DNA of 64,000 bases from Zizania palustris (lineage: Eukaryota; Streptophyta; Magnoliopsida; Poales; Poaceae). Both the position numbers and the translations under genes were made by a program. Positions within the stretch are counted from its first letter, which is position 1, and each line of letters begins with the position of its first letter. Below, piece by piece: positions 54,665-64,000 of this stretch. The notes under the pieces are model-generated. The model saw nothing but the letters and a program-made list of their open reading frames with translations. It was not told the DNA's origin and did no database searches. The DNA is taken from the NCBI GenBank assembly GCA_019279435.1, contig JAAALK010000285.1, positions 73,417,480-73,481,479 of the forward strand, read 5' to 3'.

Positions 54665-56973
54665 ATTGTGTAGGATCGGGGACTGGAGGACGTTTGGATC
54701 ATGGACTCAGGATGCTCTCGCCACATGACGGGACATCGCAGATGGTTCTCTAGTCTCACTCCCTTGAGCTCCAAAGAGTACATCACATTCGGGAACAGTG
54801 GTTAAGGGAAAGTAAGTGGTATTGGCTCTATTCGCATTTCAGATCATTTCTCTTTGAAGAATGTTGCCTTGGTTAAAAATTTGAACTTCAATTTGATTTT
54901 GTTTCGCAACTTCTTGAGGATGGTTTGTAAGTGCGGTTTAAGAAGGGTAATTCTTCTGTGGCTGATTCTAGAGGGTCTTTGATTTGCCAGATTTTACCTT
55001 TTGGTAAAGTTTTTTGAATTGACTTCTCTAGTTCTTTTGGCCCTTCTCGCTGCTTGATTACTAGATCTTCTTCTGAGCTCTGGAAGTGGCATAGGAGGTT
55101 AGGTCATTTGAGTTTTGATCTGCTACTCAGGTTAATCTCTATGGACCTCATCCGAGGATTGCCCAAGCTTAAAATGGAGAATGATCTAGTTTGTCATCCC
55201 TGTCGTCATGGGAAAATGGTTGCTGCTTCTCACTCACCTGTGACTCAGGTGATGACTTCGTATCCAGGCGAGCTATTACACATGGACACTGTCGTTCCAG
55301 CTCGGGTACGCTCAGTCGGTGGGAAGTGGTACGCACTTGTGATTGTTGATGATTTTTCTCGATTCTCGTGGGTTTTCTTCTTGGAGTCTAAGGATGAAAC
55401 TTTTCATTTTGTTCATGACCTGATTTTTAAGCTGAAGAATGAGAACAATGGTCGGATGCAAGCAATTCGCTCCGACAATGGCTCTGATTTCAAGAACTCT
55501 CAGTTCATCAGCTTCTGTAGTGATCAGGGTCTTGACCATCAGTTTTCTGCTCCTTACACTCCCCCACAGAACGGCATTGTGGAACGAAAAAACCGCACGC
55601 TAGTCAAGATGGCCAGGACGATGCTCGATGAGCACAGGACTCCTAGGTGCTTTTGGGCTGAAGCCATGAACACGACTTGCTATCTGGCCAACCGCATTTT
55701 TCTTAGAGCTTACCTAGGTAAGACCTCATACGAGTTGCGGTTTGGCAGACAGCCCAAGGTGAGCCACTTGCGAGCATTTGGCTGCAAGTGCTTTGTGCTC
55801 AAGAAGGGAGGGCATTTGGACAAGTTTGAGTCTCGTTGCTGGGACGGAGTTTTTCTTGGTTATGCATTGCATTCTCGAGGTTTCCGTGTTTGGAACCTCG
55901 AATCCCAGCAGCTTGTCGAGACTTGCGAGGTTTCTTTTGATGAGTCCTTGCCTTCTTTAACTCCTTCTTTTGAGCTTTCTGGTGATGGTGAGCTCGGAGA
56001 GTCCATCTTCGAGGAAGATGAGGATACTCCAGCTGCTGATGAGGGTGGGCCTTCTGCACCTCCTGCAGAGCCCACACCTTCTGAGACTTCGACTAAGGAC
56101 GAGGGCGGACCTCTGATCACTTCTTCCACTTCGATCGAGCCCCCTCAGTCGAGTCCAGAGGTGCCAGCTGCTGACTCCGGTGAGGTGACTTCAGATCACC
56201 AGGGATCCCGAGCAGTTCAGCGTGATCACCCCTCAGAGCTCATCATCGGTGATGTGTCTACAAGATCTTTGCGTTCGTCTGTTGACTCTCTTGCTGTGTT
56301 TGCTGAATCTGCTTTTGTTGCATCTTTTGAGCCCAGAGACATTTCTCATGCTCTTTCTGATTCTAATTGGATTAATGCCATGCAAGAAGAGCTTGAGAAT
56401 TTTGTCCGCAATCGGGTTTGGACACTGGTTGAGCTGCCACCCGGATGCACCCCCATAGGCACCAAGTGGGTGTTCAAGAACAAGCAAGGTGAAGATGTGG
56501 TTGTGGTGCGCAACAAAGCTCGACTAGTTGCCCAGGGTTTTTGCCAGAAGGAGGGTATTGATTTTGAAGAAACCTTCGCCCCTGTTGCCCGTCTTGAGTC
56601 CATTCGCATTCTCTTAGCTTTTGCCGCTTCGAAGGGTTTTAAGCTTTTTCAAATGGACGTCAAGAGTGCTTTTCTGAACGGGTACATAGAAGAGGAGGTT
56701 TATGTTAGGCAGCCCCCCGGTTTTGAGAACCCCAAGTTTCCTCGACATGTTTTTAAGTTGCAAAAAGCTTTATACGGGTTGAAGCAAGCCCCCAGGGCTT
56801 GGTATGACCGGTTGAAGCAGTTTTTGTTGGGGAAGGGCTTTGTGATGGGTTCTATGGATAAAACTCTTTTCTTACTCAGAGATGCTTCAGATTTCTTAGT
56901 CGCTCAGATTTACGTGGACGATATTATCTTTGGCGGTACTACTAATGATCTTGTGTCCAAGTTTTCTGAGTAG
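54665..56973 (+). pseudogene. pol: Cop5 protease, integrase and reverse transcriptase
   Basis: The protease motif WIMDSGCSRHMTGH lies near 54697-54735. Stops follow at about 54804, 54928 and 55015. From 55054 a 639-codon frame is intact: WHRRLGHLSFDLL, the integrase residues MDTV (55285), SDNG (55474) and VERKNR (55582), the acidic Ser/Pro-rich linker (about 55960-56330), RT blocks and YVDD at 56911-56922. It stops at TAG 56971-56973 where Cop4 has Gln. The linker that is partly deleted in Cop4 is complete here. Confidence 0.92.
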
Positions 56974-57864
56974 ATGCACAGTGAGTTTGAGATGAGCCTC
57001 ATGGGTGAGCTCAAGTACTTCCTAGGGCTCCAGATCAAGCAAACCAAGGACGACACCTTCATCCACCAGGGTAAGTACACCCGGGACATGTTGAAGAAAT
57101 TCGACTTTGGTGGAGAGCTGAAGCCTCAGATGACCCCAATGGGCACATCTGGGGGCCTGGACAAGGACGAGAGCGGTGTCAAGGTCAACGAGAGAGAGTT
57201 TCGAGGGATGATCGATTCGCTGCTGTACTTGACGGCAACTGAGGCCAGACATACAGTTCGCCGTGGGACTGTGCGCGCGCTTCCAGTCTTCACCACGCGC
57301 GTCTCATCGGCAAGCTGTCAAGCACATCTTCAGGTATCTTACCTATGCGCCTGATCTTGGTCTTTACTACTCAGCATCATCATCTCTTGATTTATCTGGA
57401 TTTTCGGACGCTGACTTTGGTGGGTGCCCGTTGGATCACAAGTCGACTTCCGGTACTTGCCTAGTTTCTTGGTTCTTCTCTTGTGTCTTGGTCTTCTCGA
57501 AAGCAATCTGGAGTTGCTCTTTCGACCACTAAGGCTGAGTATGTAGCTGCTGCCAGCTGCTAGCTCACAGTTGGTTTGGATGATTTCCACTCTGCGAGAT
57601 TTTGGGTTGTTCTTTCCTACCAGAGTTCCTTTGTTTTGCGACAGCACCAGTGCAATTAGTGTAGGGAAAAACCCATGTCTCCATTCAAAAACCAAACACA
57701 TTGATGTGAGCTTTCACTTTTTGCGGGATCAATATGAGAAAGGTGTCATTGACCTTATTCATGTTGATACCCATCATCAGTTGGCTGACATTTTCACCAA
57801 ACCCCTAGATCAGTCTACTTTTGAGCGTTTACGAGGGGATTTGGGTGTTGTGTATCCTTTCTAG
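56974..57864 (+). pseudogene. pol: Cop5 RT thumb and RNase H
   Basis: This continues in phase after the TAG. FLGLQIKQTKDDTFIHQGKY leads to a one-base insertion near 57240 (ACTGAGGCC). RNase H has FSDADFGGC (about 57400), then further one-base insertions near 57464 and 57560. The closing segment 57571-57864 (HIDVSFHFLRD, LADIFTKPLD) is clean and ends at TAG. Confidence 0.9.
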
Positions 57865-59238
57865 GATATTTTGCGTCAGTTTTCTTCTTCTTTACTCTTT
57901 TCTTGAGTGTTTTTGTGTGTGTTCATATCTTGCATATTCACATATCACACTTTGAGCCTGCTTCTGTTATATGATTGAACTGCTTTACTTATTCTAGCTG
58001 GTACATGCTTTTGATTACTTGTCAATGATCATGCTTTGGTTCACTTCACTTGATATGTCTAATATCTGTCATATGCATGGCTTTTATGCTTTTAAACTTA
58101 AAAAAATGATCACCATTGCTTCTAGTAACTAGCATGTGTAGGCTGAATGTTTTTGCTATCTGTTACATGCCTTGTAGCTAGTTCCTGACTTAGATGCAAA
58201 CATGCAACTTGGACATCTTTCTGCTTTACAACATGGAAATGTGCTATAAAAATGATGAAAAATCAAGAAAAATGAAAATTCCATGCCTTTTTATGCATAA
58301 CTTGAAAAGATCCAGGTGGGTTTGTCTTGTCACATTGCATTGTTCTGGACTGCGTACCATAGCATTTGGTATGAACTAGGACACTGTAGTGTATGCCAAG
58401 ATCAATGTCTTAAGCTTCTGATGGTCCAGATCTGGCCTAGGCTTGACTTGGTCGGTCAGCATAAGGTTTGACATGCAAATAACCCCTGGCATAAATGAAA
58501 AAGGAAAAAGAAAAAGCCTGAAAATTAAAAAGACAACAAGTTTGCTGAAGCACTTTGTTTTGGACAATGCTTATCTTGGTAGATATCAGTTAGCTTCTGC
58601 ATCTCATGCTTTACCTTGCATGTTAACTGGAAAATGTGGTGATGCCTTTGTTTGCAAAAACTAAAAAATGCATGCTAATGACTTTCTTTGGATATCATCT
58701 GTTGTACTGATCATGCCATGTGACTTCGACAATATGTCTTTTGCTATACTTGTTAGATGTTGTAATTGCAGTCAATCATATCTGAGAAGCATGCTTTCTA
58801 CACTCCACCTGCACCCCAGTTGCATTCATTGCATATTTTGAGGGGGAGTTGCGTTTTAGGGGGAGTCTGTGTCTCTTTTGAGTGCTTGATGAGTTCACTT
58901 GTCAACAAGGGGGAGAATTTTTGGGATAAGAGTTCAAGGGGGAGTTTTGGCTTTCTCTGGGATTTGTTTCAGGGGGAGTTTTTGTCTCGGTTGTCCTTAC
59001 TCTTTTGATATCCTTGTTGCTGTTTCTGAGATCGCACTCGTTTTGAGCTTTTACCTTTGGTTAACCATAATGACCGCTTCTTGCTTTTATTCGGTTTTGG
59101 GTCATTAGGGTTAAACTTTTACTTTATTCTTCTTCTTCCTTGTTTTCTTGTGCTTTGTTTTCGTGTTTCCACATGTGTTCGCAGGTACTAAGAGCTGAAG
59201 AAGTGAAGTGTTGACAATGCACTCATCAAGGGGGAGAT
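57865..59238 (+). other. Cop5 3' non-coding region, conserved block, G-rich tracts
   Basis: No gene is seen. The conserved copia block is at 58304-58490, about 440 bases after the pol stop. Five AGGGGGAG tracts occur between 58841 and 58980 (58841, 58859, 58907, 58936, 58971). The true polypurine tract CAAGGGGGAGAT ends at 59238. Confidence 0.82.
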
Positions 59239-60853
59239 TGAGGAGCCATGCTGAATAGCATGGGCCTCATGGCTCCAGATGTGATGAGTCATTGTCAACG
59301 ATAGTCAAAGAGAACAGAAGAAGAGAGGAGATCTACTGTGTCTGGGCCTCGTGTGACTCAGGTACATGGGCAGCGAGTGACTGTCGGGCTGAGAGAGCTG
59401 CGAAGTCAGGCTGGCCTAATCCGGGTACATGGGCTAGGAGCAGGAGAAAACCCACTGGGCTGTTGACCAGGATTGACTCAAGTACACGGGCGGTGAGTGA
59501 TTTTCGGGCTGAGAGAGCCGCGGAATCAGGCCGGCCCAATCCGGGTACCTAGTGCAAAGTCGGTGGAGGCTTTGTCAGTTTCGGCGCAAAACTGACGACC
59601 GCTGATCTCGGATCTGACCGTTCTGAGGCGAAGCCGTAGCTGCTACGAAAGCTCCGCATCAGGACAAGTTACCTTTATTTAGGTTTTTACTATTTTGCCT
59701 CTAGGCCCACAGTCTGTCAGTCGAGTCTGTAAAAAATCCTAAGGGCATTTTGGTCTTTTCCATTTTTATTCAGCGTCTGTAAAAAACCCTAGAGGTATTT
59801 TTGCATTTTCCCCATTTATTGGGCTGCCTATAAATAGGCCCTAATATCCTAGGGTTAGGGTTACCCTTTTCAGAATACACTTTAATAATTCCAAATATTG
59901 GGTCATCTTTTTCTTGCGTGTTCATCTTCTCCGCCGCCGGTGTTCTTTTCGTCGACTCTGGAAATCGCCGCCGCCATTTTTCTTCCTTCTACTGCCTCAT
60001 TTTTCTTTATGTCACGCGATACACCGATTGTTCTTCTGTGCTGTTCTTCTATTCGGCTGCAGCATGCGCAACAGTGCAGCATCTAGCTCCTGCGCTAGGC
60101 TCTAGGCTTCTAGCGCCTGCTTGCAGCAGCAGCAGCAGCCATCACAGCCGGCCAGCTAGTGCGATAGCTGGCATCGCTTGTGTGCGGCGGTGGCTAAGAG
60201 CTGCTCGGCAGCGTGGCGTGTCTGCTTTGGCACGGCGAAAGACACAGGAGAAAGTTTTGGCTGGACTTCTTGCTCGGGCACTAGTTCCGAGGAACATCAT
60301 CAAGCCGCACGTACTAAGAAACTTCAGCCAAATCATGGTTAGTACTAATTTCATTTTTCGATTTGCGTGCATGTGATATATTCCATAGTTAGCAATTGTA
60401 GCTACAGTACACACATGTTATGGTTTTGGCTGGGATTTCCTTGATACTAGATAAGCTCTTTTCTGTTCACTCAGTATTTTAGATATTTGATTAAATGCCA
60501 TCTACTAGATGTTTTATTTGTGAAATTCATGAGTGAAAAATACCTGTTAAACTCTCTGTGAATGATGGATATCTTTTATGGGCTTGATAAATTATCTATG
60601 ATTTGGTGAAACCATTGTGAAGATGTTATTTGTTGTGTGAATGGTTTTAATCTGCCTTTAAGCACTGTGTTGGTGTCTTTTCAATTAGGACACTGGTCGT
60701 TTTTAGGCTAGATTATTTTTAGCTTTGTTGATCTGTTTGCTTTTCGTTGTTAATTTGTTGAGGTGCGTTGGGTGTTGGGAGCAGGCCATTGATTCGAAAG
60801 AATTATTTAGGCGCCCATTCACCCCCCCTCTGGTCGCTACTTTCGGTCCTACA
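59239..60853 (+). repeat. Cop5 3' LTR (1615 bp)
   Basis: This is the same length as the 5' copy with scattered substitutions. The TATA box is at 59829-59836. It ends CCTACA at 60853 followed by GTTGC. Confidence 0.95.
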
Positions 60854-61305
60854 GTTGCAGAAGTATTCCGGTTGGTCTGACCCCGGAGAATTCGCCCGTT
60901 CGTATGCTCTGGCGATAGAAGCCAACAGAGGGGTGTGTAACACTATGGCAAAGTGCTTCCCCCTCGCTCTCGAAGGTGTAGCTCTCTGATGGTTCTGGTC
61001 TCTAAAGCCAGGATCGATCAAGTCCTGGGAGCAGTTGAAGAGGAAGTTTGTAAGCAACTTCCAAGGAACATTTGTGGCCCCAATGTCGATGGGGAGTTTA
61101 TTTCAGGTGAAGCAGCAAGCAGGGGAGACACTTCAGGAATATTTCACGTGCTTCGCCCACACCAAATCACAGATCAAGGGCTTGTCTACCTCTTTGGTAG
61201 TAGATGCCACACGGGAAGGGGTGTTGGACCCAGATCTCCTCAGCAAGCTTCATCGGAAACTAGTGTCATCCATGGAACAGCTGATGGCATACTTCGAATA
61301 GTATG
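60854..61305 (+). pseudogene. gag: Gyp2 gag capsid core, middle piece
   Basis: This is homologous to Gyp1 gag: SRSYALAIEA-like (ARSYALAIEANRGV), MAKCFPLALEGVAL, then KRKFVSNFQGTFVAPMS and FQVKQQAGETLQEYFTCF. A TGA near 60988 interrupts where Gyp1 has Arg, and the frame also moves. It ends at the S2 insertion, inside the codons for a Tyr-Ala-Lys segment. Confidence 0.88.
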
Positions 61306-63131
61306 TGTAGGACCGAAAAGTAGCGGCCAGAGGGGGGGGTGAATGGGCTCCTAAAAATTCTTTCGAATATATGGCTTGCTCCCAACACCCAACGCACCTC
61401 AAAAGACTTAGCAGCAAAACGAAAACAGATCAAGAAAAAATTGCTTCAGCGAAGCTATTGCATGGGCTTCACTAGATACGCTGTAGACTGAAGCCTGCTG
61501 CGTAGTGATGGTCATTCAGCTTCGAGGCTGTAGGCTTCGCTTGGCTAGTGAAAAAATGTGTAGAGCTTCGGAAGAACAAATCATGCGAAAATAAATAGAT
61601 CCCGGACAGAAACTATTTCTTCGATCAGACAAAAATACACTACGAATTTAAAGCAAAAAAGGGCTTCGAAATTTATCATTTTAACTATGTCTGGACAGTA
61701 GTACTCCGCAAGGAGTACTTTGAATTCTGCAGCAAAATGGCTGAAAGAAGCAAAGCAATCAAAGCAGATTTCAGATTCTAGACAGCACTAGGCCTATATC
61801 AAAATAAAGCTAGTTGTAGACCTGTTCATTGCCTGACATATGATGGACAACAACCTAACACTGTGGTCAAAAATTCGAGACAGACACAAACAGCAAATAA
61901 AGCAGCGCACTGTTCTTGAAACTAGAGAATAAAAACCAGGAGCACGTAATGACAGTGCACAGAGCTAAAAAAATATTCAGAAAAATATCACAGATGCATG
62001 TGTCTGTCCATGAAGATAAGCAACACAAATCTGCAACTCTAGATGACAGGCCTAGAAGCTAGCAAAGAAAAATTTCGGTGGCAACAACACAACAATGCTA
62101 CTGCGCTAGAAAGGCTATCACTAGCCTGAATCTAGCCTGTAACACAATGAACCATGCTACCAAAAAAAAGAGAAATAAACACCCAACAGAAATTTCTGAG
62201 GAAATGAGAATAGATTAAACCGAACACATCCTCAGTACTAGTTTACTCAGAAGATTCCGCAAATCGATGAATAACAGGCGATCAGAATAAATCTCACAGA
62301 TCGAGGCACACCGAATAAACAAGTTCACAGAAGTGTATTCAACGATGGAGATAAAAAGAATAACACCTGACGAAGTAGTGATTTAACAGAGGAACATCGT
62401 TTATGATGAACTGTGGTAGCCGAGAGACATGGCGGCGCACACGAGAACAAAATGCATCCGGAACTCAGTGGAGAAAGTGAACTCAGATGATGAGATTAAA
62501 GTGAGTTAACCCTAACCCTAGGGATTGGGGCCTATTTATAGGCAGCCCAATAAAAGGGTAAAATGCAGAAATACCCCTAGGGTTTTTTACAGACGCTGAA
62601 ATAAATGGAAAAGACTAAACTACCCTTAGGATATTTTTACAGACTCGACTGACTGACTGTGGGCCTAGGGACAAAATAGTAAACTCCTATTTACAGATGA
62701 CTTATCCGGAAGCTAAGCTTTCGTAGCGACTACAGCTTCTCTTCTGGACAGTCCGATGCGAGATCAGCGGTCATCAGTTTTTCGCCGAAACTGACAAAGC
62801 CTCCACCGACTTTGCACCAGGTACCCGGATTGGGCCGGCCCGACTCCGCAGCTCCCTCAGCCCGGCAATCACTCGCCGCCTGTGTACCTGAGTCAATCCC
62901 GGTCAACAGCCCAGTGGATCCTCTGCTGCTCCTAGCCCATGTACCCGGATTGGGCCAGCCCGACTTCGCGGCCTCCTCTACCCGACAGTCGCTTGCTGCC
63001 CGTGTACCTGAGTCACACGCGACCCAGACGCAGCAGGTCTTCTCTCTCTTTTCAGTCCTCTTTGACTACCGTTGACAATGACTCATCACATTTGGAGCCA
63101 TGAGGCCCACGCTATTCAGCATGGCTCCTCA
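61306..63131 (-). mobile_element. Solo LTR S2 (Cop4/Cop5 family, 1826 bp)
   Basis: On the plus strand it starts TGTAGGACCGAAAAG and ends GGCTCCTCA, with GTATG on both sides (61301-61305, 63132-63136). The TATA box is at 62533-62540 and the U3 duplication at about 62810-63020. The middle matches neither Cop4 nor Cop5 by eye. It interrupts Gyp2 gag. Confidence 0.95.
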
Positions 63132-63780
63132 GTATGCCAAGGCGGAGGAAGGCTGCCTCTGAAGAACCACAACACCTGCACTAGCCCTTCGACAAGTGAA
63201 GACTGAAGCCTGAAGTCCCAACCTCTCCGCGAACCCCTCATGACAATCGTTTCAATGATCTTAGGAAAGGAAAGAAGCACTTCCGCTTGGAGGTGTTGAA
63301 CATTGCACCCTCTATACCGAAGGCACCTGCTAACTTTCAGCAGGCGCAAGGCTTCAAGGTTGGAGCTCTGAAGCCCCAAGAAAGAATAACTGGTAGGCAC
63401 CAGAGCGTTTTCTGCTGTGTGCATAGCGAGAATAGAAGCCATGACCTGAAGGATTGTAAGGCGGTATTAACCCTTCAGGGTGAATACCTTGGACGAAGTA
63501 CAGGGCGAGGTACTTCGGATCGAGCGCCTCTAGCGGCACGTTCGGAGCCCATGCAAACCGTGGCCCGAGCCGGCATCCCAAAGCACCCATGCAGCTACCG
63601 GTGGCCAATATTATGCCACCACCGAAGCAGGAAGATCCCCAAGATCATGGCAAGCAAGTGGTCTTGCCCATCTCCAGAGGGGGGACCCTCGGAAACATGT
63701 CAAAAAGGCATCAGCGAGAATATGTCCGCGAAGTAGGGAACATAGGGACCTCGAATTCCGCGGAGGGAATGCCCGAGTAG
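63132..63780 (+). pseudogene. gag: Gyp2 gag C-terminus with zinc knuckle
   Basis: This resumes the Gyp2 gag (YAKAEEG after the duplicated GTATG). Basic linker sequence is followed by the CX2HX5HX4C knuckle CCVHSENRSHDLKDC (63413-63457). After a frame change near 63590 the tail reads PISRGGTLGNMSKRHQREY and ends EGMPE with TAG at 63778-63780. Confidence 0.88.
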
Positions 63781-64000
63781 TCTCATGTACCTATTTCCTT
63801 TATTGCCAATGATGTTGTGGGGGTGAAATTCCCTCATGCTGACCCCCTGGTCATTTCAGCTGATATAGCTGGAGTCGAAGTCCGAAGGATCCTGGTAGAC
63901 GGCGGGAGCTCAACAGATATACTTTTTGTCCAGGCCTTCGACCAAATGTGCATTCCTCGGAGGAATTTACTTCCGGCGGCCCACCTACTCCAAGGCTTAG
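63781..64000 (+). pseudogene. pro: Gyp2 aspartic protease, truncated by window end
   Basis: This is in phase with the gag tail after the TAG: KFPHADPLVISADIAG, then VRRILVDGGSSTDILF with the catalytic Asp near 63898, and FDQMCIPRRNLLPAA. It is open to the end of the window except for the last codon visible (TAG at 63998-64000). It matches Gyp1 30392-29973. Confidence 0.88.

Larger units (their letters stand above)
50228..60853 (+). mobile_element. Cop5, full-length Ty1/copia (SIRE-like) element, nested in Gyp2
   Basis: The two LTRs are both 1615 bases and nearly identical by eye (50228-51842, 59239-60853). GTTGC flanks both sides (50223-50227, 60854-60858). The interior matches Cop4 in gag, pol and 3' region, but the LTR middle is different. 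It splits the Gyp2 gag between its N-terminal part and the capsid core. Confidence 0.96.
49062..64000 (+). mobile_element. Gyp2, Ty3/gypsy (Tat-like) element, 5' part, with nested insertions
   Basis: This is the same family as Gyp1 in the opposite orientation. It has a 5' LTR, a matching primer site, gag (in three pieces) and the start of the protease at the window end. Cop5 and S2 interrupt gag, each with exact five-base duplications. Its 3' part lies beyond 64000. It is inserted in the inverted segment of Cop3 (ACTAG precedes it). Confidence 0.93.

Overview
This window is repeat-rich nuclear DNA from a plant with a large genome, most likely a monocot and probably a grass. I base that on the long SIRE/Maximus-like Ty1/copia elements, on Tat-like Ty3/gypsy elements that carry an antisense gene and a second RNase H, and on the dense nesting. 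I can support no host gene, tRNA, rRNA, CRISPR array or bacterial feature. Almost every base belongs to one of ten LTR-retrotransposon insertions or their remains. Every coding region carries stop codons or frameshifts, so no element looks autonomous now.

Layout. Cop1 (1-4790 and 15668-17791, +) is the 3' part of a copia element. Its 3' LTR is split by Cop2 (4791-15662, +), a full-length copia element flanked by GATTG duplications. A short antisense-gene fragment (17792-18162) follows. Cop3 (18163-19744 and 44747-49061, +) is a second copia lineage. It is split by Gyp1 (19745-44741, -), a 25-kb Tat-like gypsy element flanked by GTTAC. Gyp1 itself holds solo LTR S1 (22144-23717, flanks GACTT) and the full-length copia element Cop4 (32014-44199, -, flanks TAGAG). 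Cop4 in turn holds solo LTR S3 (35207-36116, flanks TGACA). Cop3 ends in an inverted second copy of its own pol segment (48665-49061). That copy is cut by Gyp2 (49062 to beyond 64000, +), a sibling of Gyp1. Gyp2 is interrupted by copia Cop5 (50228-60853, +, flanks GTTGC) and by solo LTR S2 (61306-63131, flanks GTATG). The deepest chain is four levels: Cop3, Gyp1, Cop4, S3.

How the parts work together. Each copia element has the order LTR, tRNA-iMet primer site, gag, protease, integrase, RT, RNase H, about 1 kb of non-coding DNA, polypurine tract, LTR. Gyp1 has gag, protease, RT, RNase H, a second RNase H and integrase on the minus strand. It then has an intron-containing gene on the plus strand with its own TATA box, lying between integrase and the 3' LTR.

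The observations most worth following are: the inverted pol duplication, which could make a hairpin RNA; the antisense gene; a non-coding block shared by four copia elements; LTRs with conserved ends but exchanged middles; a leader hairpin that presents an 8-nt palindrome; and gag/pro boundaries marked by conserved in-frame UAG codons (gypsy family) or a frame change (Cop4/Cop5).
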